In this document: one piece after another, positions 1-13,880 of the stretch
How positions within the stretch are numbered: position 1 is the stretch's first letter
Layout of the letters: every line of letters begins with the position of its first letter
Origin: Rotaria sp. Silwood1
Taxonomy: Eukaryota > Rotifera > Eurotatoria > Philodinida > Philodinidae
Direction: 5' to 3'
Length of the DNA: 64,000 nucleotides
Assembly (NCBI GenBank): GCA_905250075.1
Contig: CAJNOP010000031.1
Span: 1,147,098-1,211,097 of the forward strand
Made by a program: the position numbers and the translations under genes
Notes under the pieces: generated by a model
Database searches by the model: none
Told to the model about the DNA's origin: nothing
The model's input: only the letters and a program-made list of their open reading frames with translations

Positions 1-3000
1 TAACATGAATGGAATAGGTCACAATTCAGCAGTATATAATATCGATGTGTACATAGTATATCTACTGCCATTTTTCGAAATTAAACGAAGCCAAGGTAAA
101 TTCTTGACATGTTATATAGCGTTTGATCCTGTATAAAATGGTAAAAGAATGTCGAAAAATAATTTATCTTCAAAGCAATATAAATCTTACACTATCAATA
201 AACAGGTAAACAGGCATAAAGAAACCATTCTTGAGCACTATTCAGTATCCTTCATTCATGAAAATTTGCATATCTAAATAATTAAAATTTTTATCTTGAC
301 TTTAAGTATATAGATAGTTTTCGTAAAAAACCAAACAATAATTGTTTTCAAAATCGGATAATAATCACCATATTGATAAAGTATTGGATAATGCTCGCAG
401 TCGCATGATTGTAACTTATTATCAATCGTAATCTACTAGTATATTAAGCATGTTTTTACTAGAGAATTGAAGAATCCATGGTAAGTGTATGAAATCGAGA
501 GGTCTGTCATACCACTAAATTATCATTGATAATGAACTTCAGTCATATGTCTGTGATTAACTTCGTAATGTTCTATCAATATGAATGATTGTTCATCCAA
601 TTTCGGAAAAATTTTTTTTGAGTCTTGAAAGAATTATCTATATAGTTCCAGCCAGAATGAAATCCTAATTTCTCTGACATTCAAATGTTTATGAGCGGAG
701 GATATTGAAAAGTACCGAAAACCGTTTTATTTGAGCTTGTTTACCTGTCTGTTGATAGTCTAAGTTTTATGATACTTTGAAGGTAAAATTTTTTTAAATA
801 TATGTTTACTTAATTGTAAAGAATCAAAAATTCAGTTTGTTTTTTGTTTGATTTCGAAGAAATAGCAGTAGATATAATGTTAACACAGGAATATTATAGA
901 CTTGAATTGTGATCTATTCCGTTCATCTTAGCTTAATAAATAAATCACATTCAACATTTTCTATAACTCATTTCTTTCAGCAATTGATGGTCTATTTTTT
1001 GACATATTGCATGAAAAAATTCTCTGACGCGTGTAAGTATAATCCTAGTAGACATTTATGAGGCAATCAATTAATATGTTAGTTACAGTATGTAGATAGT
1101 ACTGAAAAGTCAATCAAGATTAACTTTATAATGGAACATTCAAATGAGTTCAATTTTTGGGTTTGATGATTTTAGATGATAGTCTTTCGAGCCCATGTAA
1201 AAAAACCAAAAAATTTAAACTTTGACTGGCGCTTCGAATTCTCGAATGATCTTCAATAATCTTGTGAGGCGTATTAATGAAAAGTATATTTCAATGTATA
1301 CTATTCAATCGTCCTTGTCGAAAAGCTGCTTAGTAGCAGTAATGTGTACTGCATCAAGTATTAAACAATCTTGCGTTCGACTTTTGTCGGTGGCGTCAAT
1401 CTCGTTAAATCTGTATAATCAAATGTGATTTGCAGTTTGGTCTAAAGTGCTGTTCATCGCTACGATTCTGTGGAACAAAAAAATCTCTAATTTGTTTTGT
1501 TTGATTCAGTTAACGTGAACGGGAAAGTTTCTTTAGCATGAACTATTTTCAGATTAATACTTATTACATAACACATTGTTCGAACGATCATAGAATTTCT
1601 AGTACCAGCAGTTCATGTAGAAGAATACATCGTGTTTCTTAGACTCTACTTTTAAAATCGAATCTTTCATTAATGCTTTCAAATAACGTATGAAGAAAGT
1701 TTTTTAGAAAGAAGACTACTTTGATATGTCTATCATAAATTTTTAGATGATATTTCTCGCGTTCATGATTTTTTATAGCAATGAAACTTGATGTGACAAA
1801 TGGCCTAAGAGTAAAGGTTGATCTAACTTCATGCTTTTTGGTTTTTTTCTACTATTTTAGCTTTTTTGTAACATAAACGGCGAAGAAAAGTGTTTTGAGC
1901 TGCATAGTGATGAGTCAATTTCTTTTCTCTAAATGTTAGTCTATACAAGATAAATGCTTTTCAATGATTTTAAGTCTAGTTTTTCCTTATTGTTAGCTAT
2001 ATCTCCATATTTTTGTTTTTGTTTTTATATTTTCTATATAAATCTATTGACAAAGTTGTTTTGACTGTATGCTATTAGGTACATTGCATTGTTTTATGGC
2101 TGTTAGTGTATGTCTTTGATGAAACTATACTTTTTATTTTACTAAAAGACAATGATTGTTAATGAGGGCGGTTACCAGTGTGACGGTTAAAGTTGATTAA
2201 ATTATAACTGATCAACTGTTAAGTCAAAAGGTTCATTGAATTGTAGTCATAAAGTGTGGTTTTAAACGATCAACTATGTTAACTCGATCAAAGTTTTGAA
2301 TTTTTTAGTAGACTTAATCAAGTTCAAATAGTAATCATTTTGCTTTACTTGACATATTTGATAGAATAAATAAAAATATATGTACTTCATTGTTTTTGAT
2401 TTTGAAAACTGAATAGTCTTCGTCTATAATTTATATTTTCTCGCATTTATAAGTCGAGCGTGAATGCATGTGTAACAAAGTATATTTTTCATTGTACAAT
2501 TAAAGATGATCTTTGCAATATGAGCAGCTGAGAATAGTATTTAAAAATTGAAACTACTCTATTCTATTTCTTACTCTATAAAAGGACAATCATCTTCAAT
2601 ATATGTTGTGAGGATATTTAGATCATTTTCTCTGGTAGTATAATCATGTATATTTTATTTAGATATGAAATGACTACATCAAGTTCTTGTCAGTGCATTC
2701 ATATAGAGCCATCATCGCGTTTCTCAGCATATTCATCGTTCTATCTCATTATTATATGGATGAACGATAGAAGAGAAACGAAGGGATAAAGAAATCGAAG
2801 CAGCCAGAGCAAAGATATATACTTCCTACAGTATTCTTAAGGGACAAGTAGGCGGTGGCTCTTTGAGGCCTTGTGTCAGTGTACCCTACTTATGGCATGG
2901 ATATGCCTAATAGTTTTATTTAGTCTCAATTTATGTATAACAAAATAAGGATAATAATCGAATTTGAATCGAATAAAAAATCATTATAATCAATAAAAAA

Positions 3001-6000
3001 AAATAGGCAAAAAAATATTGGTTTTAATTGATTTTTCTTCGTAATAAATGGCAAAATCTTTAACCTATTTCTTTTGATTTACATGAATTTTGATGAATTT
3101 TATTCATGAAGTTTTAATCGATAATAATCGAAATTTATCAGAATAATCAATGAAATTTTGATTATAATCGATCACAAAATGATTAAAAACTGATTTACCG
3201 CATATGATTTTTAGCTACTTTAATCGGATTTTTTACTAGCTTTTTTTTATATCGGGAGTCTTGAGTAAAGTTGAAAATTGTATTGATTAATGACTATAAT
3301 AAAGCTGATTCTAAGTAAGGTTCAAGCTTATAACTATGGTAGAAAGTTATAACTAGAGTTGACAATTACAATAATATCAACATTCGATCAATTTACTCTA
3401 TTATGAAAGTTTCAAAGACATACTCTTAATTGAAATTCATGTATGCTTCATAAATTTATACTCAAGAAGAATGAATGTAATTTCCGCTGTTTCTTCGTAG
3501 CTATGAACAAAGAAAAGAACTCTTAATGTTGCACAATAAAGAATGCATCATTTCATATTATATTCGATGGGTAAATACGAGAAAACGTGACTTGGAGACG
3601 AATACATGAAAAAACACAACAAATAATCTATAAATACTAAGTTTTAACGTACAGAACAATGAAATACATATATATTGATTTATTCTATCAAACATATTCA
3701 TTAAATCAAAATAATTACTATTAAAATTTTATTAAAATCTATTCAAAAATTTAATCGAGTGGACATGACTGATAATTATAACCCAAGTTATAATCATTTT
3801 CATTTCTTGCAATTTTTTCTTAACTAACAACTTTCTAAAAAGAACCTTTTAGACTCCCATCCGGAAAACAACCATCCTCATTTTTGATCGAATTAACCGA
3901 AACTCTTCATTCTTGCATCATTTTGTAGAGTAGAGATAATCCTCACATATGATATATATTGATAAAACTTACTTGATGCAGACTTATCTGAAGAAAAAGA
4001 AGAATTTTGCCTCTTCAGAAAATTTTTTTAGGTCATGTCGAGATTTACTTATAGTTCAATAGTCAAAAGTCATAGAAAAACTATAAGCGCTTATTCTAAA
4101 AGTGTACAAAATTCCAATTGTATTCAACATCAAATCAATTTATCACGTGCCACCTAGTGTTAGCACATAAGATCGCATCCTGTTTCATCGTAGGATGGTT
4201 CATCCAAAGAGAGCAAATCTGGACACAGAGACGAAGCGTCAAACATATCTAGATGTCAAGATACTTACTATGAATGCATCCTTTTTTTCACACAACTTTC
4301 CACGAAATTGTGAAGCTTACTTTATTTTGAAGAACACTTTAAAATAGGAAACGAACTGAATATGAATTAGTTGAATATGAATATAATGTTAAAATAAGTG
4401 ACGATAGTCCTACATGAGCAGATAGCTATTTTATGAAGCAGTTATATGAGATTTTTGAATGCCATTGATATTGAAACTCATTTTATATTTTTACTAGTTT
4501 TTGCTCATTAAAATGCAATGTATTAAAGAAAAAACTTTGCAGTAGGTTATATATGTGTTTGTTGTATATGAAATGTGTGTTATCATTTCTAATTTGGTTC
4601 TGTTTATTTAATGAACTGTTATTTACTAAAAAAAGAGGTGATATATTTAAACAAGCAGGCTTGCTCGAAAAGTTTATATTATGCGTCCAGAAATGGCAGA
4701 GAGCCGATGAAACTGAACAGAGACAAAAGAAGGGATTTTAGAGGTGTCCATAAATGAGAGTTTTACCTGAATATCCTTTATGAATGATCCATTCACTCAC
4801 TTTGACGAATACTATACTTTGAATCGTCTTTGTCTGATGTTAATTTTTGGAAGTTTGTTTCTTTGAATTGAATTTGTATAATAAACAATCATGTGTTTTA
4901 CTAATTGATAATAAGAATTCACAACAGCATTTCAACATTATACAATGGTGTCTTATTCAATCAAGGAAGGAATGCTTTGATTCGCTAGGGAAATCATATA
5001 CTTATATTCACACATAAGAACAATTGTTTTTTTTTTTAATAGACAGCACGCTGCCAGTTATTTATTTATCATCATGTTACGTATTTTTTCTTTATAAAAT
5101 CGAATAAGCTAGTATGATAAAGATCATAAGATTATGCTTTAATATTGTTTATTATTGTTTCATGTTACTTTTTTTCTCTTCCCTGCTTTAGAGCAAAAAG
5201 ACTGTTTTTTGCATGTACATCAGTGTAATTTTCTATGATAAAACTTTTACAAGAACCTTGTTAGTTATTTTCGGCATCTTCAAAAAACATTACACGCAAA
5301 ACTTTCCAATATCCTTTAAAAGTACTTTTAACGACAAATAGATTTTATTGATGTTCTAGACATAATTTGTTTGTCTCACTTCTCCAGGATGTTCTCATTC
5401 TATTACGTTTTTTATGAGATAAGAATTAAAACAACTGTAGAAATATCAGACCGAATTTTTGAATCTCGGTTTCTTTTCTTAAAGACCGTGATAGATATAA
5501 CGACAATGAAATCTACTCTATTAGTTTTTTCTATTTATCAGAAGCGAAAGTTCGAAGTATATTGACAAATTAAAATTCCGTAGAGTGGTGTTGATTTATT
5601 TCTCCCTATAGAATTAAATAAAGTATAGAGTGCATCCAAGAACATCATTAACCGGCTTGTAAAACATTACTTTCAATTAGTAAAAGCAGTTATATTATGG
5701 TTCATATTTTAATCTTACAAAGAGTGTACTAATAGTTTTTCTTCCATATAAATGAAAGCACATCATTTGATATGAACACAATTTATTTATTACCTTTCAT
5801 TCTTTGATAATCTATGACAAATATTATTCAATTATAAATTTAAAAAAACGAGATATAACTATTGAAATCAACAACAACTTTAAGTAAATAAATTAAAAAA
5901 AATACAGATTTATAAGAAAAACATATATCTTCACATATACAAGTAGAGCAACAACAGCTACTTAACAAAATAAGATTGATTTAGTATTTCTAAGCCTCTT

Positions 6001-9000
6001 TTTTTTTCTTCAAAAATGATAAATTTTAATTCCTCACAAACCAATTTAAGGAAAACCAATAATGTTTGATAATAATAATAAAAAAACATACCAAACGACA
6101 ACACTCACTCTTAAATCATTAACGATGACCTTGACAAACATAAAAATAAGCATTCCCGAAGGATAATTTAAAATCAACATGAATATAATTATCTTGATTA
6201 AATATAGTTCTAATCCAGCATCTTTGTCGATATTTCAAAATTTAATTTACATCATGTAATGCCACATTAATTTTCTCATATATTTACCAATATCAACGAC
6301 ATTGTGTACTATAATCAAAACACATTTTGAACTTATATCACCAATAAATTATTGATTTTCAAAAAGACGATATTTTATACATCAACAGTTTTCTAAGCAA
6401 AGTCCGATATTCTCGTGTTTAAATTAAATGATTTTGATTTTTATCACCACTACTATAAACTATTTCCACATAATTAATATTCTTAGAAAGTATTATTTTG
6501 GATAGTTAATTTAGATAATTTTACATGAATACTTCACATTTTATTGCATCATAAAACTATGAAAAGACTACGAAAGCTAAAATCATAGCCTAAGGTGTTT
6601 TTTTCGAAGAACTATGACCTATATTTCTATTAGCGATGTTATGAAAAGGGAACCAATCAATTTGTTTGCCACCCCGATGGAACCATCATAAATTACGGTG
6701 CTAACTTAATTAGATTCTAGTTCTTGAAACATGTATGAGACTTCTACTACTGCTATGTTCTTTATCGAACATCCAAGTTTTGTTTCGCCTCTCTATCTTA
6801 CTTATATCAAAGATTTTTGAAGTAATATAAGAACAGTAATGTTTTATAAGGCAAAATGTCGATTGAAGACTTCCAGATTACGTTTTATAAAGAATCGAAT
6901 AAAAACGTATCTGCGATCAACAATGACACAACAACGTTTTGATCATATCATTGTTCTTCATATTTGTAAAGAGAATTTAGACAAAGCAGCTTCGAACAGA
7001 GTTTACTCTAATTTCATTTAAAAAAAAAGACAAACAGAGGTTTTTCCAATCGTAACTAGTAATGTTTTTTAGTTCTAATCATTTTCTTTTCTCTAGATTA
7101 GGTTTAGTTTTTACGTTTATGTTGATTATTCGTTAAAACAGTTGCTAATATCGTATAAACTTTTTATCAACTTGAAAGCATAGAAATATATGGATGTAGA
7201 AATATTTCTTTAATGAGAATCATTATTAACTTCCAGTCTCCGGTAGATTACAATTGTTTTACCATCTATGATGAAAACTTCAAATTACACATACCATCGT
7301 GTTCTTCTTCTTGATGTACTTATTTCGGTCATATTATTATCTTCTTATTCGAAAGAAAAGATCACGCATAAAAACTATGATTATACTTAATAAATATTTA
7401 AAACAAAATACTATTTTTCATTCAGTTCAATAAGTAGTAATATTATCTTATATTTTATAAAATTCTAAACAATAACTGAACATTTGAATTATAAATAATA
7501 GAATATTTATCATCTTTTCTAATAATAGACAAAAGAAATCTAAAACGTCATGCACAAGACAATCGATACAATGTTATCCTTTAGACTATTGAGATTTTCC
7601 ACGCGTTTTTCATTGAATAGTTTTTTTTTTTGTAGAAAGAGTTTCATATTCATCAAATCCTTTTTGCATGTTTCACACCCAATCAAGATTTCATTCAATA
7701 AAATTATATCGAATTGATCATTTCGATTGAAAACAATAAGAGAATAATGTAAGCTTATTTTTTATTGATTCTGATAGGTTTCTCTGCAAGGATAACAGAG
7801 TAGTTGTAAAAAGTTCCATTGTCTGATAAAACGTAAATAAACTCCAATTTTTCTACCTGATATTTTGACTGTTAATAGAATTCGGGAAACTCTGATCATC
7901 AGTAACAACTCAAGGTCAATAGGTCGTAATGCAAAGAATTTACCATGAAAATATTTATGCTTTTCTTAGAATCCGAGAAAATCTTTTTTGACACTTTACT
8001 GGTTTTCCATTATTTAAATCCGTTAACCTCTATTCTTTTATTAAAAAATAAAGACGCGCACGTCTGTCTTGTGCCAGCGATAGAGTATTCCAATTCATTG
8101 TAATCTTGAGGCGGGAGAAAACAACCTTGGCATGAGTCTCATCTCTGTTGACGACTGCGATCATGAAGTTTTCGATAAAAACTTGATTAGAGCAAAGCAT
8201 TTATTGAAGACTCTATGGCAAGCGGGTGCAATTAGCTGAAGATATTGGTCACTTTTACCACCGTTTCCATCAACTCTCATACGGAGATAACCAAAATATT
8301 ACTTCATAAATCTGGCAAAGTAAAATTGTTTGACATGACATCTTTTATTGACGATAGAAGCAGTACTAAACTGTCGCATGAGAGGTCTACGATCATAAGA
8401 TTTATCTTCTATGTTGAGATATCGTCGTCTGAAGAAAGACTCTATGTTAACCCTCTAGCTCCTCCATATAAAGGTGGAGCAAATCTTGATTAGTCCTTGC
8501 GATCAGAGTTCAACATGCCATATTTATAGTCAAACCATAAAATGAAAGGATTAAATTTTGAGTACTTTCAACCTGGTAGCAGAACTTTTTAAGTCTACTG
8601 TATTTGCGGATACGTAAATGAATTATTTTTCACAATGGCTTATATTCGTTGTTTTGAGAGAAATGGATATGAATAGAAGTAGCAATCAACATGATGATAA
8701 TCATATTGATTCTAATCAACGCAATTCGATCTAAATTCTATTCAATTGAATAAAACTTCCAGTAGTAGACATACGATTCAAATAGCGAAGCTGAAAGATC
8801 GAAAAAAAATGATCACGAGACGCATCAGCTTGCTTTTGTAATAGTACAGAACTTTTGAAGAAATTGTTCGAGTCTGGTACTATGAGTGATCAGGACTATT
8901 CAAGGAGTTGGAATGATAATAAAACAAGAGGAAGGATGACTACATCACGTACTTAGAATCAAGCATCTTTCTGTTGTCCGGATATTTGTCATAGTCAGTG

Positions 9001-9389
9001 AGATAAGAAAAGATATTTGATATTCATTTTAGAATCTGAGTAAAACATTCAGATCATAAATAGAAATACACTTTAATATTCTCTTGCATATTATGTATCA
9101 TTCTCATAAAAGTCATTACAACATCAGTTTTTTCAAGTATTTATTGACAAATACTACATCTATAAGTCATGTATATCTGATTGTTAGACTTACGAAATTC
9201 TTACTTCTTTTGTTGTTTTTATAGTTGTTTATGAATTCTGGTGTTTGTTTCTCTCTAACGTGGTTAATTAACGAAATCTTACATCACTTTTTCTTTCATT
9301 CTCTACATAAAAAGCTTGCTCTAACTGTTATTAGATCTATAGTTGATCTCGTTGTTGTATAATTCAACATTTAAAATTTAGAAAATAAA
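1..9389. other. Gene-poor AT-rich region
   Basis: No coding region could be supported on either strand. Open frames here are short, low-complexity, lack recognisable motifs and do not join into longer frames through plausible splice sites. The stretch contains homopolymer runs, an ATCGAT/AATCG-rich patch near 2950-3240, a small GC-richer island with short stems near 2830-2910, and one copy of a dispersed repeat (listed separately at about 3890-4110). It may be intergenic or contain old transposon remains too decayed to identify by reading. Confidence 0.6.
3890..4110 (+). repeat. Dispersed repeat, copy 1
   Basis: This stretch aligns by eye with 29294-29520 in the same orientation. Shared landmarks occur in the same order and at similar spacing: TTTTGTAGAGTARAGAT, then ATGATATA, GATGYAGAC, TTTGCCTCTTYAGAAA, and TTAYTTATAG near the end. 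The two copies differ by many substitutions and small indels, so they are old. No coding potential, terminal inverted repeat or tRNA-like promoter box was recognised. It is probably a non-autonomous element or a fragment of a larger transposon. Confidence 0.6.
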
Positions 9390-10000
9390 ATGCCAAAAAA
9401 CAAAGAAAAACGTGGTAAAAATGAAAATGATGATGTGAAACGTAAATTAATACTTAAAGATGATAGACAATCTTATGCACAAGTAACACGTGTTTTGGGT
9501 AATGATCATATAGAAGCATTGTATTTCGATAGTACCAGTGGAAAAGAAAGATTATGCCATATCCATGTTAAACTACGTAAAAAGAAGTATGAATTAATCA
9601 AGGAGATGTTATTCTTGTTGGACTTCAAGATTATCAAGATGATAAAGCAGATGTTATTCTGAAATATCATGGTAAGAAATAAGTTTATTATTATTATATT
9701 ATTATCATTTCATAAAAATTATCGATTTTTTATGTTGTTTCTTTTTTTATAGTTGATGAAGTTCGTAAATTGAAACGTTTGCGTGAAATTCCAGCTAATA
9801 TTAATAGTTCTCCTCTACTAACAGATGTTAATGATGAATTGGACCAAGTCATTACTTTTGACGATAGATATAATGGTGAAGCATCAAACAATGATCAGAA
9901 AGAATTACCGTATAACATAGGAAACGAACTAGCTGGTAATAGTAGTCTATCTGAAGAAGAATCACACGATGATGAAGATGATAGTATCAATTTTTTCTAA
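9390..10000 (+). pseudogene. EIF1A-like: Translation initiation factor eIF1A-like, broken copy
   Basis: eIF1A is the OB-fold factor that binds the 40S ribosomal A site and promotes scanning. The first exon begins MPKNK, as in eIF1A, and continues with the OB-fold signatures [10 protein letters not shown], a segment ending [12 protein letters not shown], and then loses frame. One extra base in the A-rich stretch at about 9580-9587 shifts the frame, and the codon that should be the conserved Trp of the VWIN motif is TGA. In the shifted frame the text continues recognisably ([20 protein letters not shown]) to a GT donor at 9671, an intron with a TATAG acceptor, and a second exon at 9753-10000 starting VDEVRKLK and ending in the usual acidic tail. 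The OB fold also has an insertion and changed residues. Two independent lesions argue for a pseudogene; a sequencing error would have to occur twice. An AATAAA-type signal lies near 10231. Confidence 0.75.
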
Positions 10001-12310
10001 TCTTAATCAAATGACAAAAAAAGACTGGTAATTTAAATAGATATTATTAACCACTAACAAAAAAAAGAAAACAGAAACTTATGCGCAATAATCGAACAGC
10101 AACAGTCTTAGGATCGGACTGAGAAGTGAATGACTGGTTGTAGATATTTGATTAGTGCACATGCCCTTTTGTTATCTTCGATGTTTCGTTTTCGAATCGT
10201 GTAAAACAATTATATATAAGTAAAATCTTTAATAAACAAGGAAATCAATTCAAATTCAGATCATTCAATATATTTATTTTAATATTTTACACTTAACAAT
10301 AAAATGAAAAACATATACGTATTATAATGAAGATAAATGTCTTGATACATCACTTATTCGAAGCAGAACTCATATGAAAATATTTGTACTTGTATTTTTT
10401 CAAGTAAAAAGTGCAAGAACAAATATTCATCTAGGATATTTAGCACTTATATTTGTACTTCAAGGCACATACTTTGGTGCTTTCTCTTTAATACAAAAAC
10501 CTGAACTTTCAAGTTTTTCCTTGAAATTCGAAATAGTGTCGTTTTTATTGTTTGAATTATTTTTCTATATGATATTACAAATAGAAGTGCGTAGCAGGAG
10601 AAAATATTATACTCGGGCATTTGTAAACAATCAGTACGTTGAAAATAATTAGATGCAACTTTTCTTCGTTTGATATCTACATATTTATTTCATTTCAAAA
10701 TAGCGGATCTGGTCACATTTGCTGAAGACATTGTTTATTAGGATTAAAAATGCATTGTTAATGTGGCAATCACTTTCAAAACCATACGGCATAAAATCTC
10801 GAATCTTAAAGGTTACACTGTTGCCATCAGCAAAAGACGTGTCAAATATTAAAACTGACAGAATTACGTTGCTTGACCGTTCACTATATACATATATGAA
10901 ATTAAAAAAAATTAAGAATTATAGGGTTTTGATCATTGTTCAAAACTTAAGACTTGTTTAGATACCGTTTTGTATATTTCCTATGTGTTGTATCAGAAAT
11001 GAAAAGTGATCATCTTAGAAACATTAGGAAAATGGATAGATCGAATGAATTTGAGATAACTCTATAATTCTTTTAAAGCACATCGTAATCTTCCACGTAG
11101 TAAATATTTTAAAATGATTAGTACTATATCAAAATGGATCTGATAAACTTCATGTATTTTTTGTTTAGTATTCTTAGGAACAATGAATTGGTTTAAATCT
11201 ATTTTTTAGACAATTATAACATATGCTCAAGAAATCTCTCATGAATATTCCATTCTAAAATTTCTCCTACATGTCATCGAGTTTTATTTATCTATGACAG
11301 TAAACTGAATGCACAGAATCTTTTATGGATATTATTCAGCATTTTGAAGAAACTTGAGCAATGAAAATAGGCGATTTTTACAAGTGTTTTCACGTAACTT
11401 AATGAACCTATGAACGAAAAAAATTATATTAAGAGATTCTTATTTTCATTTAGTTTTTGATAAGATGATATCACGATGATCTTAAAAACTTCATTAGAGG
11501 TAGATGACATTACAAATGGCACACCATATATTTATACATTAGATAAATATGTCAATTATTTTATTCATACTTAAGTACAAGTACATTTTTTAAAGTAAAC
11601 GTAAATTACCTTTACTTTCTATATTTCTATTTGTCCTAGCTCTGATTTGAAGAAGTGTACTTTTTTTAAATAAAATCTCACTATTAATAAACCAAAAAAA
11701 CTTAAAAGAATAATCTGTCAAAGTCTTAAGAAAGTCATACATTGACTAGTGAAACTAATATCAAAATATGGAGTATTCAATAGATTTAGTTATTGTTTGA
11801 ATTATTTTTCATAAACATCAAAATATGCATGTTTTTTTTATCAATTCCACGTTATTGAAAACAAGAATCATCGTTTAATGAGTTAAGTTCTTATAGATAA
11901 ATCTGTACATTGCAGTAAATAATATAAACATAAGTATATTTTCATTTATTATTTATTGATAAAAGTTTCATTACTAAAACTGACAAAACATATTTGAACT
12001 GGCTTCCAGAGAAAACGATACATTCAAAGGAATAATATGGTGTTTACATTTAAGTAAGTTATATATGTCTATCCATAAAATAATATTTACTAAACTGATT
12101 AGAACATGTTACATATAATATTGGATTAATCAAAAGAAAAACACTGATGACTACTTAAACCACATGGTACATGAATACAACAAATAAATTTTAAAAATTC
12201 TTTTTTCATTTTCGGACTAACCCACCAATATCTATGAATACATAAATACATTTCCTTGTTTTTTTTTTTGTTTACCTCTAATACAAAACAACAAATAAAA
12301 GACTATATAA
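10001..12310. other. No gene recognised
   Basis: Only the 3' flank of the eIF1A-like copy and the 3' flank of the AP-3 sigma gene are evident. Two open frames on the plus strand (10374-10652 and 10719-10961) have no family resemblance, no matching splice partners and the composition of the surrounding non-coding DNA, so they are not called. Confidence 0.5.
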
Positions 12311-12944
12311 TTAAAAACGTAAATTTAAATTGAGATCAGATAATTTCATATCTTTGATTTTTTGTGGTAAATTCATTTCTTTTAATGCTGTCATTGCTTT
12401 ATTTGGTCCGGCTGTAATACCAGCTTCTTGTTTTTCTAATTTTGATTGTTCATCAAAACGTGCAACTATTTCATTCATATTTGTTTCTAAAACCATACCA
12501 CCTAAACACATTTCTTGTAAAATATAATGAACTTTATCAACATGAAATATTAAATCAAGTTCACATACATTCTAAATTACGAAAACAAGAATTCAATTTG
12601 AATTTTCTTACGAAAAAAAAAAAAAAAAAGAAATTTACTTCAAAACATTTATCAAGTGTTTCAACAAAAACTTGAATTAAATCAAGTATGCCTAATTCAC
12701 TTTCTGAACTATCCACACAAAATATAAAATATAGTGTTGCATAATGACGATATATTAAACGGTAATCATTTCCACCAATTAGTGATCCACCCTCAAGAAA
12801 ATTACAAACATTTTCATCACGTTTTGATACTAATTGATATGTTTCTCGAACAATTTGTTGTTGAATTTCTTCAGGATAATGTTCGAAAAATTTTATTAAT
12901 CTTGGTTTAGCTGAATTATTAAAGACAAGTATTGCTTTGATCAT
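12311..12944 (-). CDS. AP3S: AP-3 adaptor complex sigma subunit
   Basis: The small (sigma) subunit of the AP-3 adaptor, a longin-fold protein of the heterotetramer that sorts cargo from endosomes or TGN to lysosome-related organelles. Two exons (12944-12639 and 12571-12311) join in frame across a 67-bp intron to give 188 aa; human AP3S1 is 193 aa. The sequence begins MIKAILVFNN and carries the AP sigma signatures LVSKRDENVCNFLEGG, YRHYATLYFIFCVDSSESEL and LDLIQVFVETLDKCFE. The AP-3-specific C-terminal extension ending KEMNLPQKIKDMK distinguishes it from AP-1 and AP-2 sigma. The start is the only Met preceding the conserved block. The intron contains a long A/T homopolymer next to the donor. 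Its 5' end lies 188 bp from the start of a divergent plus-strand gene. Confidence 0.96.
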
Positions 12945-13132
12945 GATAGAATAAACATACTACGTAAATTTATATCTTAAAAAACAATCTAAAAAAAAAA
13001 TTGGTTGTTGTTCTAAAAATATATGGAGAAACGCAAAGGTCAAGGTAAATATAAAAAAAAGAATAATAAGCAAGTAGGGATGCATTGAAGTAGAACGTAA
13101 ATGGATATGTGCATATTCATTTATAAAAAAAA
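12945..13132. promoter_or_regulatory. Short divergent intergenic region, likely shared promoter
   Basis: Only 188 bp separate the start codon of the minus-strand AP-3 sigma gene from that of the plus-strand calcium-sensor-like gene. Both promoters must lie here or overlap the genes. No TATA box or other motif is clear enough to name; the region is A/T homopolymer-rich. The call rests on gene arrangement alone. Confidence 0.45.
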
Positions 13133-13880
13133 ATGGGTAATAGAGGCGATAAATACGAAACCTTATCTGATAATGATATACAGGCTTTAAGTGCACAAAC
13201 TCAAATACCACCACATATTCTTCAACAAATTTATCAGGCGTTTATGGAAAGAGCAGGAAGTGATGGACGGTAAAGAAAATCATTAAAATAAAAGAAATTT
13301 ATTTATTTATTTTTCATTTATAATAAAGTATGGTAGTAACTGATTTCAAGAAAGCTTATACAGAAATAAATCCAAACGCGAATTTTTTCACTCTTGATAG
13401 TGATGCAGAACGTATGTCTTTTTTTTCAAATTTACTTTACTAATTTTTCATTAATTATTTTTAGGAGTCTTCGTGATGTTTGATTGGAATCATGATGGTA
13501 AAAAAAGACAAAACAAAAATGTATGTGTTAAGAACTAATTTGTCTTTCTAATAGGTGTTTTGACGTTCAATGAATTTTTGATGGCGTATATTCTCTTACA
13601 ACGAGGTGATGACGTTCCAGCAAATCGTTGGCAAAATGTAATGAACACTATGCCTACAAGTGTTCTTTCTAGACCTGGTCTATTGAACTATACTGAAGCA
13701 TTTCAACTTCTTCAATATATGAATAAATTTTATCAAGTACCGGATTTTGATCTAACTATGCAACATAATGCTATTTGGACTCAATTAACACCTTACTTGG
13801 ATCCCAATGGTTATATACCACAAGCGCAATATCTCAGTGCCTTGAATGCTCAACCTCAAATTCAACCACATATTTGGTGA
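13133..13880 (+). CDS. Neuronal calcium sensor-like EF-hand protein
   Basis: Four exons (13133-13269, 13329-13411, 13465-13497, 13555-13880) join in frame to 192 aa, the typical length of the NCS/recoverin/KChIP group. The N terminus MGNRGDK has Gly2 in a plausible N-myristoylation context, as in visinin-like proteins (MG followed by small or polar residues and Lys), suggesting calcium-dependent membrane binding. One canonical EF-hand loop is visible at residues 80-91 (DWNHDGVLTFNE, with Asp, Asn, Asp, Gly and Glu at the ligand positions) inside the family-like context FVMFDWNHDG..FNEFLMAYI. The first hand is degenerate (SDGRMVVTDF). The C-terminal pair is non-canonical: the LLNYTEAFQLL region and YLDPNGYIPQAQYL lack several ligands. 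It is therefore a diverged sensor that probably binds one calcium ion. Family membership is inferred from length, myristoyl-like start and EF-2 context; a general EF-hand protein is the alternative. Confidence 0.8.

Noticed and set aside
2830-2910. GC-richer patch with short complementary arms, considered as a structured RNA gene
   Set aside because: The stems are only 5-7 bp and no known RNA family pattern (tRNA, snRNA, 5S, SRP) is visible.
12960-13214. Minus-strand frame spanning the divergent promoter and first exon of the calcium-sensor-like gene
   Set aside because: Antisense shadow of the coding exon and A/T-rich promoter; hydrophobic low-complexity content.
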